This document shows, one piece after another, positions 25,531 through 36,707 of a stretch of DNA of 64,000 nucleotides. The translations under genes were made by a program, and so were the position numbers. This stretch comes from Taudactylus pleione (Eukaryota; Chordata; Amphibia; Anura; Myobatrachidae). The stretch lies in NCBI GenBank assembly GCA_031769625.1, contig JAUIMM010002349.1, forward strand, positions 496,001 through 560,000. The letters are read 5' to 3'. The notes beneath the pieces are model-generated. The model saw nothing but the letters and a program-made list of their open reading frames with translations. It made no database searches and was not told where the DNA came from. Numbering within the stretch: position 1 is the stretch's first letter; each line of letters begins with the position of its first letter.

Positions 25531-26935
25531 GTGAGTTCTGTGTCAAAATTAAGCACCAAAATCAACTTCTGTCACTGCAGCAAATCTTTTTTAAGTTGTA
25601 CCAACATTTTTAAGCAGAATTTGGGGATTTTTGAAATTAAAAAATTTTGGCTGATGTTTAAGGTCCGGGGCTTACGTAATTTTTCATAAGGGTAAATATA
25701 TTTCTGGTGAGTTCTGTGTCAAAATTAAGCACCAAAATCAACTTCTGTCACTGCAGCAAATATTTTTTAAGTTGTACCAACATTTTTAAGCAGAATTTGG
25801 GGATTTTTGAAAATAAAAAATTTTGGCCGATGTTTAAGGTCCGGGGCTTACGTAATTTTTCATACGGGTAAATATATTTCTGGTGAGTTGTGTGAAAATT
25901 AAGCACCAAAATCAACTTCTGTCACTGCAGCAAATCTTTTTTAATTTGTACCAACATTTTTAAGCAGAATTTGGGGATTTTTGTAAAAAAAAAAATTTTA
26001 GTCAATTTTTAAGGTCCGGGGCTTAAGTAATTTTTCATACTAGTAAATATATTTCTGGTGAGTTGTGTGAACATTAAGCACCAAAATCAACTTCTGTCAC
26101 TGCAGCAAATCTTTTTTAAGTTGTACCAACATTTTTAAGCAGAATTTGGGGATTTTTGAAAATAAAAAACTGTGGCCGATGTTTAAGGTCCGGGGCTTAT
26201 GTAATTTTTCATACAGGTAAATATATTTCTGGTGAGTTCTGTGTCAAAATTAAGCACCAAAATCAACTTCTGTCACTGCAGCAAATCTTTTTTACGTTGT
26301 ACCAACATTTTTAAGCAGAATTTGGGGATTTTTGAAAATAAAAAATTTTGGACGATGTTTAAGGTCCGGGGCTTACATAATTTTTCATAAGGGTAAATAT
26401 ATTTCTGGTGAGTTCTGTGTCAAAATTAAGCACCAAAATCAACTTCTGTCACTGCAGCAAATCTTTTTTAATTTGTACCAACATTTTTAAGCAGAATTTG
26501 GGGATTTTTGGAAAAAATAAATTTTGGCCGATGTTTAAGGTCCGGGGCTTACGTAATTTTTCATATGGGTAAATATATTTCTGGTGAGTTCTGTGTCAAA
26601 ATTAAGCACCAAAATCAACTTCTGTCACTGCAGCAAATCTTTTTTAAGTTGTACCAACATTTTTAAGCAGAATTTGGGGATTTTTGAAAATAAAAAATTT
26701 TGGCCGATGTTTAAGGTCCGGGGCTTACGTAATATTTCATATGGGTAAATATATTTCTGGTGAGTTCTGTGTCAAAATTATGCACCAAAATCAACTTCTG
26801 CCACTGCAGGAAATCATTTTTAAGTTGTACCAACATTTTTAAGCAGAATTTGGGGATTTTTGAAAATAAAAAATTTTGGACGATTTTTAAGGTCCGGGGC
26901 TTACGTAATTTTTCATAAGGGTAAATATATTTCTT
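25531..26935 (+). repeat. Linker of eight monomers after block C
   Basis: The order matches 13,988-15,200 but with one additional monomer at about 26,238 (TTTACGTTG, CTTACATAA). It carries AAAACTGTGGCC at about 26,170, a variant found elsewhere only at 53,266 and 59,731. It ends where the divergent monomers begin. Confidence 0.75.
26567..26742 (+). repeat. Representative monomer, 176 bp
   Basis: This copy is close to the common form. Counting from GGG at its first base, it holds a 10-bp palindrome AAATATATTT at 5-14, the GTGAGTT element near 18, CTGCAG near 62-67, a T6 run near 73-78, GTACCAAC near 85-92, T5 runs near 95 and 114, the A-rich run near 120-131 followed by TTTTGG, and CCGGGGCTTACG near 152-163. 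The next monomer starts directly after it. The ACGTAATATTT ending (instead of ACGTAATTTTT) is a recurrent variant shared with several other loci. The monomer is not divisible by three, so no reading frame runs through successive copies. Confidence 0.95.
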
Positions 26936-27960
26936 GTGAGTTCTGTGTCAAAATTAAGCACCAAAATCAACTTCTGTCACTGCAGCAAATCTTTTTTAAG
27001 TTGTACCAACATTTTTAAGCAGAATTTGGGGATTTTTGAAAAAAAAAAATTTTGGCCGATTTTTAAGGTCCGGGGCTTACGTAATTTTTCATACGGGTAA
27101 ATATATTTCTGGTGAGTTGTGTGAAAATTAAGCACCAAAATCAACTTCTGTCACTGCAGCAAATCTTTTTTAAGTTGTACCAACATTTTTAAGCAGAATT
27201 TGGGGATTTTTGAAGAAAAAAAAAACCCGATTTTTAAGGTCCGGGGCTTACGTAATTTTTCATATGGGTAAATATATTTCTGGTGAGTTCTGTGTCAAAA
27301 TTATGCACTAAAATCAACTTCTGCCACTGCAGGAAATCTTTTTTAAGTTGTACCAACATTTTTAAGCAGAATTTGGGGATTTTTGAAAATAAAAAATTTT
27401 GGCCGATGTTTAAGGTCCGGGGCTTATGTAATTTTTCATAAGGGTAAATATATTTCTGGTGAGTTCTGTGTCAAAATTAAGTACCAAAATCAACTTCTGT
27501 CACTGCAGCAAATCTTTTTTAAGTTGTACCAACATTTTTAAGCAGAATTTGGGGATTTTTGAAAATAAAAAATTTTGGCTGATTTTTAAGGTCCGGGGCT
27601 TACGTAATTTTTCATAAGGGTAAATATATTTCTGGTGAGTTGTGTGAAAATTAAGCACCAAAATCAACTTCTGTCACTGCAGCAAATCTATTTTAAGTTG
27701 TGCCAACATTTTTAAGCAGAAGTTGGGGATTTTTGAAGAAAAAAAAATTTTGGCCGATTTTTAAGGTCCGAGGCTTACGTAATTTTTCATATCGGTAAAT
27801 ATATTTCTGGTGAGTTGTGTGAAAATTAAGCACCAAAATCAACTTCTGTCACTGCAGCAAATCTTTTTTAAGTTGTACCAACATTTTTAAGCAGAATTTG
27901 GGGATTTTTGGAAAAAAAAAATTTTGGACAATTTTTAAGGTCCGGGGCTTACGTAATTTT
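26936..27960 (+). repeat. Island of divergent monomers outside the HOR copies
   Basis: About six monomers carry private changes. These include TTCTTGTGAG (26,931), GAAGAAAAAAAAAACCCG with TTTTGG lost (about 27,212), TGCACTAAAATC (about 27,304), TTGTGCCAAC and CAGAAGTTGGGG (about 27,700-27,725), GGTCCGAGGC (about 27,765) and CATATCGG (about 27,790). I find none of these combinations elsewhere in the window, so the segment does not belong to a copied unit here. It may be an older part of the array. Confidence 0.7.
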
Positions 27961-28312
27961 TCATAAGGGTAAATATATTTCTGGTGAGTTCTGTGTCAAA
28001 ATTAAGCACCAAAATCAACTTCTGTCACTGCAGCAAATATTTTTTAAGTTGTACCAACATTTTTAAGCAGAATTTGGGGATTTTTGAAAATAAAAAATTT
28101 TGGCCGATGTTTAAGGTCCGGGGCTTACGTAATATTTCATATGGGTAAATATATTTCTGGTGAGTTCTGTGTCAATATTATGCACCAAAATCAACTTCTG
28201 CCACTGCAGGAAATCTTTTTTAAGTTGTACCAACATTTTTAAGCAGAATTTGGGGATTTTTGAAAATAAAAAATTTTGGACGATTTTTAAGGTCCGGGGC
28301 TTACGTAATTTT
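27961..28312 (+). repeat. Dimer duplication, copy 1 (352 bp)
   Basis: Two monomers, one with CAAATATTTTTTAAG and one with the private GTCAATATTATGCACC, are repeated exactly 352 bases downstream (GTCAATAT at 28,171 and 28,523). The variant occurs only in these two copies. Confidence 0.85.
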
Positions 28313-28664
28313 TCATAAGGGTAAATATATTTCTGGTGAGTTCTGTGTCAAAATTAAGCACCAAAATCAACTTCTGTCACTGCAGCAAATATTTTTTAAG
28401 TTGTACCAACATTTTTAAGCAGAATTTGGGGATTTTTGAAAATAAAAAATTTTGGCCGATGTTTAAGGTCCGGGGCTTACGTAATATTTCATATGGGTAA
28501 ATATATTTCTGGTGAGTTCTGTGTCAATATTATGCACCAAAATCAACTTCTGCCACTGCAGGAAATCTTTTTTAAGTTGTACCAACATTTTTAAGCAGAA
28601 TTTGGGGATTTTTGAAAATAAAAAATTTTGGACGATTTTTAAGGTCCGGGGCTTACGTAATTTT
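28313..28664 (+). repeat. Dimer duplication, copy 2 (352 bp)
   Basis: This is a direct repeat of the preceding 352 bases. After it the array continues with a TACGGGTAATATATT monomer of A type. Confidence 0.85.
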
Positions 28665-28699
28665 TCATACGGGTAATATATTTCTGGTGAGTTGTGTGA

Positions 28700-31657
28700 A
28701 AATTAAGCACCAAAATCAACTTCTGTCACTGCAGCAAATCTTTTTTAAGTTGTACCAACATTTTTAAGCAGAATTTGGGGATTTTTGAAAATAAAAAATT
28801 TGGCTGATTTTTAAGGTCCAGGGCTTACGTAATTTTTCATATGGGTAAATATATTTCTGGTGAGCTGTGTGAAAATTAAGCGCCAAAATCAACTTCTGTT
28901 ACTGCAGCAAATCTTTTTTAAGTTGTACCAACATTTTTAAGCAGAATTTGGGGATTTTTGAAAATAAAAATTTTGGCCGATGTTTAAGGTCCGGGGATTA
29001 CGTAATTTTTCATATGGGTAAATATATTTCTGGTGAGTTCTGTGTCAAAATTAAGCACCAAAATCAACTTCTGTCACTGCAGCAAATCTTTTTTAAGTTG
29101 TACCAACATTTTTAAGCAGAATTTGGGGATTTTTGAAAATAAAAATTTTGGCCGATGTTTAAGGTCCAGGGCTTACGTAATTTTTCATATGGATAAATAT
29201 ATTTCTGGTGAGTTCTGTGTCAAAATTAAGCACCAAAATCAACTTCTGTCACTGCAGCAAATCTTTTTTAAGTTGTACCAACATTTTTAAGCAGAATTTA
29301 GGGATTTTTGAAACTAAAAAATTTTGGCTGATGTTTAAGGTCCGGGGCTTATGTAATTTTTCATACGGGTAAATATATTTCTGGTGAGTTGTGTGAAAAT
29401 TAAGCACCAAAATCAACTTCTGTCACTGCAGCAAATCTATTTTAATTTGTACCAACATTTTTAAGCAGAATTTGGGGATTTTTTGGAAAAAAAAAATTTT
29501 GGACAATTTTTAAGGTCCGGGGCTTACGTAATTTTTCATACTTGTAAATATATTTCTGGTGAGTTGTGTGAACATTAAGCACCAAAATCAACTTCTGTCA
29601 CTGCAGCAAATCTATTTTAATTTGTACCAACATTTTTAAGCAGAATTTGGGGATTTTTGAAAATAAAAAATTTTGGCCGATGTTTAAGGTCCGGGGCTTA
29701 TGTAATTTTTCATACAGGTAAATATATTTCTGGTGAGTTCTGTGTCAAAATTAAGCACCAAAATCAACTTCTGTCACTGCAGCAAATCTTTTTTACGTTG
29801 TACCAACATTTTTAAGCAGAATTTGGGGATTTTTGAAAATTAAAAATTTTGGACGATGTTTAAGGTCCGGGGCTTACGTAATTTTTCATATGGGTAAATA
29901 TAATTCTGGTGAGTTGTGTGAAAATTAAGCACCAAAATCAACTTCTGTCACTGCAGCAAATCTTTTTTAAGTTGTACTAACATTTTTAAGCAGAATTTGG
30001 GGATTTTTGAAAATAAAAAAATTTTGCCGATGTTTAAGGTCCGGGGCTTACGTAATATTTCATATGGGTAAATATATTTCTGGTGAGTTCTGTGTCAAAA
30101 TTATGCACCAAAATCAACTTCTGCCACTGCAGGAAATCTTTTTTAAGTTGTACCAACATTTTTAAGCAGAATTTGGGGATTTTTGAAAATAAAAAATTTT
30201 GGACGATTTTTAAGGTCCGGGGCTTACGTAATTTTTCATACGGGTAATATATTTCTGGTGAGTTGTGTGAAAATTAAGCACCAAAATCAACTTCTGTCAC
30301 TGCAGCAAATCTTTTTTAAGTTGTACCAACATTTTTAAGCAGAATTTGGGGATTTTTGAAAAAAAAAAATTTGGCCGATTTTTAAGGTCCAGGGCTTACG
30401 TAATTTTTCATATGGGTAAATATATTTCTGGTGAGCTGTGTGAAAATTAAGCGCCAAAATCAACTTCTGTTACTGCAGCAAATCTTTTTTAAGTTGTACC
30501 AACATTTTTAAGCAGAATTTGGGGATTTTTGAAAATAAAAAATTTTGGCCGATGTTTAAGGTCCGGGGCTTATGTAATTTTTCATAAGGGTAAATATATT
30601 TCTGGTGAGTTCTGTGTCAAAATTAAGCACCAAAGTCAACTTCTGTCACTGCAGCAAATCTTTTTTAAGTTGTACCAACATTTTTAAGCAGAATTTGGGG
30701 ATTTTTGAAAAAAAAATATTTGGCCGATTTTTAAGGTCCGGGGCTTATGTAATTTTTCATACGGGTAAATATATTTCTGGTGAGTTCTATGTCAAAATTA
30801 AGCACCAAAATCAACTTCAGCCACCGCAGCAAATCTTTTTTAAGTTGTACCAACATTTTTAAGCAGAATTTGGGGATTTTTGAAAATAAAAAATTTTGGC
30901 CGATGTTTAAGGTCTGGGGCTTACGTAATTTTTCATAAGGGTAAATATATTTCTGGTGAGTTCTGTGTCAAAATTAAGCACCAAAATCAACTTCTGTCAC
31001 TGCAGCAAATCTTTTTTAAGTTGTACCAACATTTTTAAGCAGAATTTGGGGATTTTTGAAAATAAAAAATTTTGGCCGATTTTTAAGGTCCGGGGCTTAC
31101 GTAATTTTTCATATGGGTAAATATAATTCTGGTGAGTTGTGTGAAAATTAAGTACCAAAATCAACTTCTGTCACTGCAGCAAATCTTTTTTAAGTTGTAC
31201 CAACATTTTTAAGCAGAATTTGGGGATTTTGAAAAAAATAATTTTTGGCAGATGTTTAAGGTCCGGGGCTTACATAATTTTTCATACGGGTAAATATATT
31301 TCTGGTGAGTTGTGTGAAAATTAAGCACCAAAATCAACTTCTGTCACTGCAGCAAATCTTTTTTAAGTTGTACCAACATTTTTAAGCAGAATTTGGGGAT
31401 TTTTGAAAAAAAAAAATTTAGCCGATTTTTAAGGTCCAGGGCTTACGTAATTTTTCATATGGGTAAATATATTTCTGGTGAGTTGTGTGAAAATTATGCG
31501 CCAAAATCAACTTCTGTTACTGCAGCAAATCTTTTTTAATTTGTACCAACATTTTTAAGCAGAATTTGGGGAAAAAAAAATTTTGGACAATTTTTAAGGT
31601 CCGGGGCTTACGTAATTATTCATAAGGGTAAATATATTTCTGGTGAGTTCTGTGTGA
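28700..31657 (+). repeat. HOR copy D1, 17 monomers (2,958 bp)
   Basis: Markers recur 2,958 bases downstream: TGGCTGATTTTT at 28,801 and 31,759, and the monomers at 29,033 and 31,991. It begins with A-type monomers and ends with B-type ones, including the short monomer near 31,570. Relative to A1 it has lost three monomers at about 30,700. Confidence 0.75.
30605..30781 (+). repeat. Monomer at a three-monomer deletion join
   Basis: The monomer matches that at 2116 (AAAAAAAATATTTGG), but the next begins with TTCTATGTC and holds CAGCCACCGCAGC, as at about 2820 in A1. In A1 these starts lie about 702 bases apart; here they lie about 177 apart. Three monomers are missing. Confidence 0.75.
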
Positions 31658-33563
31658 AAATTAAGCACCAAAATCAACTTCTGTCACTGCAGCAAATCTT
31701 TTTTAAGTTGTACCAACATTTTTAAGCAGAATTTGGGGATTTTTGAAAATAAAAAATTTGGCTGATTTTTAAGGTCCAGGGCTTACGTAATTTTTCATAT
31801 GGGTAAATATATTTCTGGTGAGCTGTGTGAAAATTAAGCGCCAAAATCAACTTCTGTTACTGCAGCAAATCTTTTTTAAGTTGTACCAACATTTTTAAGC
31901 AGAATTTGGGGATTTTTGAAAATAAAAATTTTGGCCGATGTTTAAGGTCCGGGGATTACGTAATTTTTCATATGGGTAAATATATTTCTGGTGAGTTCTG
32001 TGTCAAAATTAAGCACCAAAATCAACTTCTGTCACTGCAGCAAATCTTTTTTAAGTTGTACCAACATTTTTAAGCAGAATTTGGGGATTTTTGAAAATAA
32101 AAATTTTGGCCGATGTTTAAGGTCCGGGGCTTACGTAATTTTTCATATGGATAAATATATTTCTGGTGAGTTCTGTGTCAAAATTAAGCACCAAAATCAA
32201 CTTCTGTCACTGCAGCAAATCTTTTTTAAGTTGTACCAACATTTTTAAGCAGAATTTAGGGATTTTTGAAACTAAAAAATTTTGGCTGATGTTTAAGGTC
32301 CGGGGCTTACGTAATTTTTCATACGGGTAAATATATTTCTGGTGAGTTGTGTGAAAATTAAGCACCAAAATCAACTTCTGTCACTGCAGCAAATCTATTT
32401 TAATTTGTACCAACATTTTTAAGCAGAATTTGGGGATTTTTTGGAAAAAAAAAATTTTGGACAATTTTTAAGGTCCGGGGCTTACGTAATTTTTCATACT
32501 TGTAAATATATTTCTGGTGAGTTGTGTGAACATTAAGCACCAAAATCAACTTCTGTCACTGCAGCAAATCTATTTTAATTTGTACCAACATTTTTAAGCA
32601 GAATTTGGGGATTTTTGAAAATAAAAAATTTTGGCCGATGTTTAAGGTCCGGGGCTTATGTAATTTTTCATACAGGTAAATATATTTCTGGTGAGTTCTG
32701 TGTCAAAATTAAGCACCAAAATCAACTTCTGTCACTGCAGCAAATCTTATTTACGTTGTACCAACATTTTTAAGCAGAATTTGGGGATTTTTGAAAATTA
32801 AAAATTTTGGACGATGTTTAAGGTCCGGGGCTTACGTAATTTTTCATATGGGTAAATATAATTCTGGTGAGTTGTGTGAAAATTAAGCACCAAAATCAAC
32901 TTCTGTCACTGCAGCAAATCTTTTTTAAGTTGTACTAACATTTTTAAGCAGAATTTGGGGATTTTTGAAAATAAAAAAATTTTGCCGATGTTTAAGGTCC
33001 GGGGCTTACGTAATATTTCATATGGGTAAATATATTTCTGGTGAGTTCTGTGTCAAAATTATGCACCAAAATCAACTTCTGCCACTGCAGCAAATCTTTT
33101 TTAAGTTGTACCAACATTTTTAAGCAGAATTTGGGGATTTTTGAAAATAAAAAATTTTGGCCGATTTTTAAGGTCCGGGGCTTACGTAATTTTTCATACG
33201 GGTAATATATTTCTGGTGAGTTGTGTGAAAATTAAGCACCAAAATCAACTTCTGTCACTGCAGCAAATCTTTTTTAAGTTGTACCAACATTTTTAAGCAG
33301 AATTTGGGGATTTTTGAAAAAAAAAAAATTTGGCCGATTTTTAAGGTCCAGGGCTTACGTAATTTTTCATATGGGTAAATATATTTCTGGTGAGCTGTGT
33401 GAAAATTAAGCGCCAAAATCAACTTCTGTTACTGCAGCAAATCTTTTTTAAGTTGTACCAACATTTTTAAGCAGAATTTGGGGATTTTTGAAAATAAAAA
33501 ATTTTGGCCGATGTTTAAGGTCCGGGGCTTATGTAATTTTTCATAAGGGTAAATATATTTCTG
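31658..33563 (+). repeat. HOR copy D2, leading into block E
   Basis: It matches D1 at an offset of 2,958-2,959 up to about 33,560. Beyond that point it does not show D1's three-monomer deletion but runs into the first monomers of the E unit. It has a private CAAATCTTATTTACG at about 32,745. Confidence 0.75.
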
Positions 33564-36500
33564 GTGAGTTCTGTGTCAAAATTAAGCACCAAAATCAACT
33601 TCTGTCACTGCAGCAAATCTTTTTTAAGTTGTACCAACATTTTTAAGCAGAATTTGGGGATTTTTGAAAAAAAAATATTTCGCCGATTTTTAAGGTCCGG
33701 GGCTTATGTAATTTTTCATACGGGTAAATATATTTCTGGTGAGTTCTGTGTCAAAATTAAGCACCAAAATCAACTTCTGCCACTGCAGGAAATCTTTTTT
33801 AAGTTGTACCAACATTTATAAGCAGAATTTGGGGATTTTTGAAAATAAAAGTTTTGGCCGGTTTTTAAGGTCCGGGGCTTACGTAATTTTTCATAAGGGT
33901 AAATATATTTCTGGTGAGGTCTGTGTCAAAATTAAGCACCAAAATCAATTGCTGTCACTGCAGCAAATCTTTTTTAAGTTGTACCAACATTTTTAAGCAG
34001 AATTTGGGGATTTTTGAAAAAAAAATTTTGGCCGATGTTTAAGGTCCGGGGCTTACGTAATATTTCATATGGGTAAATATATTTCTGGTGAGTTCTGTGT
34101 CAAAATTATGCACCAAAATCAACTTCAGCCACTGCAGGAAATCTTTTTTAAGTTGTACCAACATTTTTAAGCAGAATTTGGGGAATTTTGAAAAAAAAAA
34201 AAATTTTGACCGATTTTTAAGGTCCGGGGCTTATGTTATTTTTCATACGGGTAAATATATTCTGGTGAGTTCTATGTCAAAATTAAGCACCAAAATCAAC
34301 TTCAGCCACCGCAGCAAATCTTTTTTAAGTTGTACCAACATTTTTAAGCAGAATTTGGGGATTTTTGAAAATAAAAAATTTTGGCCGATGTTTAAGGTCT
34401 GGGGCTTACGTAATTTTTCATAAGGGTAAATATATTTCTGGTGAGTTCTGTGTCAAAATAAGCACCAAAATCAACTTCTGCCACTGCAGGAAATCTGTTT
34501 TAAGTTGTACCAACATTTTTAAGCAGAATTTGGGGATTTTTGAAAAAAAAATTTTGGCCGATGTTTAAGGTCCGGGGCTTACATAATTTTTCATACGGGT
34601 AAATATATTTCTGGTCAGTTGTGTGTCAAAATTAAGCACCAAATCAACTTCTGTCACTGCAGCAAATCTTTTTTAAGTTGTACCAACATTTTTAAGCAGA
34701 ATTTGGGATTTTTGGAATAAAAAAATTTTGGACAATTTTTAACGTCCGGGGCTTACGTAATTATTCATAAGGGTAAATATATTTCTGGTAAGTTCTGTGT
34801 CTAAATTAAGCACCAAAATCAACTTCTGTCACTGCAGCAAATCTTTTTTAAGTTGTACCAACATTTTGAAGCAGAATTTGGGGATTTTTGAAAAACAAAA
34901 ATTTTGGCCTATTTTTAAGGTCCAGGGCTTACGTAATTTTTCATACTGGTAAATATATTTCTGGTGAGTTGTGTGAAAATTAAGCACCAAAATCAACTTC
35001 TGCCACTGCAGGAAATCTTTTTTAAGTTGTACCAACATTTTTAAGCAGAATTTGGGGATTTTTGAAAATAAAAATTTTGGCCGATGTTTAAGGTCCGGGG
35101 CTTACGTAATTTTTCATAAGGGTAAATATATTTCTGGTGAGTTCTGTGTCAAAATTAAGCACCAAAATCAACTTCTGTCACTGCAGCAAATCTTTTTAAG
35201 TTGTACCAACATTTTTAAGCAGAATTTGGGGATTTATGAAATTAAAACATTTTGGCTGATGTTTAAGGTCCGGGGCTTACGTAATTTTTCATACTAGTAA
35301 ATATATTTCTGGTGAGTTGTGTGAACATTAAGCACCAAAATCAACTTCTGTCACTGCAGCAAATCTTTTTTAAGTTGTACCAACATTTTTAAGCAGAATT
35401 TGGGGATTTTTGAAAAAAAAAAATTTTGGCCTATTTTTAAGGTCCAGGGCTTACGTAATTTTTTATACTGGTAAATATATTTCTGGTGAGTTGTGTGAAA
35501 ATTAAGCACCAAAATCAACTTCTGTCACTGCAGCAAATCTTTTTTAAGTTGTACCAACATTTTTAAGCAGAATTTGGGGATTTTTGAAAAAAACAATTTT
35601 GGCCGATGTTTAAGGTCCGGGGCTTACATAATTTTTCATACGGGTAAATATATTTCTGGTGAGTTGTGTGAAAATTAAGCACCAAAATCAACTTCTGTCA
35701 CTGCAGCAAACCTTTTTTAAGTTGTACCAACATTTTTAAGCAGAATTTGGGGATTTTTGAAAATTAAAAATTTTGGCCGATGTTTAAGGTCCGGGGCTTA
35801 CATAATTTTTCATATGGGTAAATATATTTCTGGTGAGTTGTGTGAAAATTAAGCACCAAAATCAACTTCTGTCACTGCAGCAAATCTTTTTTAAGTTGTA
35901 CCAACATTTTTAAGCAGAATTTGGGGATTTTTGAAGAAAAAAAATTTTGACCGATTTTGTAAGGTTCGGGGCTTACGTAATTTTTCATATGTGTAAATAT
36001 ATTTCTGGTGAGTTCTGTGTCAAAATTATGCACCAAAATCAACTTCTGCCACTGCAGGAAATCTTTTTTACGTTGTACCAACATTTTTAAGCAGAATTTG
36101 GGGATTTTTGAAAATAAAAAATTTTGGCCGATGTTTAAGGTCCGGGGCTTACGTAATTTTTCATATGGGTAAATATAATTCTGGTGAGTTGTGTGAAAAT
36201 TAAGCACCAAAATCAACTTCTGTCACTGCAGCAAATCTTTTTTAAGTTGTACCAACATTTTTAAGCAGAATTTGGGGATTTTTGAAAAAAAAAAATTTAG
36301 CCGATTTTTAAGGTCCAGGGCTTACGTAATTTTTCATATGGGTAAATATAGTTCTGGTGAGTTGTGTGAAAATTATGCGCCAAAATCAACTTCTGTTACT
36401 GCAGCAAATCTTTTTTAATTTGTACCAACATTTTTAAGCAAAATTTTGGGATTTTTGGAAAAAAACTATTTTTGGACAATTTTTAAGGTCCGGGGCTTAC

Positions 36501-36707
36501 GTAATTATTCATAAGGGTAAATATAATTCTGGTGAGTTCTGTGTGAAAATTAAGCACCAAAATCAACTTCTGTCACTGCAGCAAATATTTTTTAAGTTGT
36601 ACCAACATTTTTAAGCAGAATTTGGGGATTTTTGAAAATAAAAAATTTTGGACGATTTTTAAGGTCCGGGGCTTACGTAATTTTTCATAAGGGTAAATAT
36701 ATTTCTG
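33564..36707 (+). repeat. HOR copy E0, 18 monomers (3,144 bp)
   Basis: This is the first copy of the 18-monomer unit. It holds six A-type monomers, marked by AAAAAAAATATTTCGCC, then AAAATAAAAGTTTTGG, GGTGAGGTCTG, CAGCCACTGCAGG and TCTATGTC. About twelve B-type monomers follow (GTAAGTTCTGTGTCTAAATT, GATTTATGAAATT, CAAACC, K, and AGCAAAATTTTGGG). Four single-base losses lie at 34,450-35,195. Its first monomer starts with GTGAGTTCTG, where the inner copies E1 and E3-E5 start with GTCAGTTGTG. Confidence 0.85.

Noticed and set aside
34829..35038. Rho-independent terminators or promoters at TTTTTT runs and TATA-like AAATATATTT
   Set aside because: The T-runs have no GC-rich hairpin before them, and the AT-rich element is in nearly every monomer. 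Nothing sets any one copy apart as a control site.
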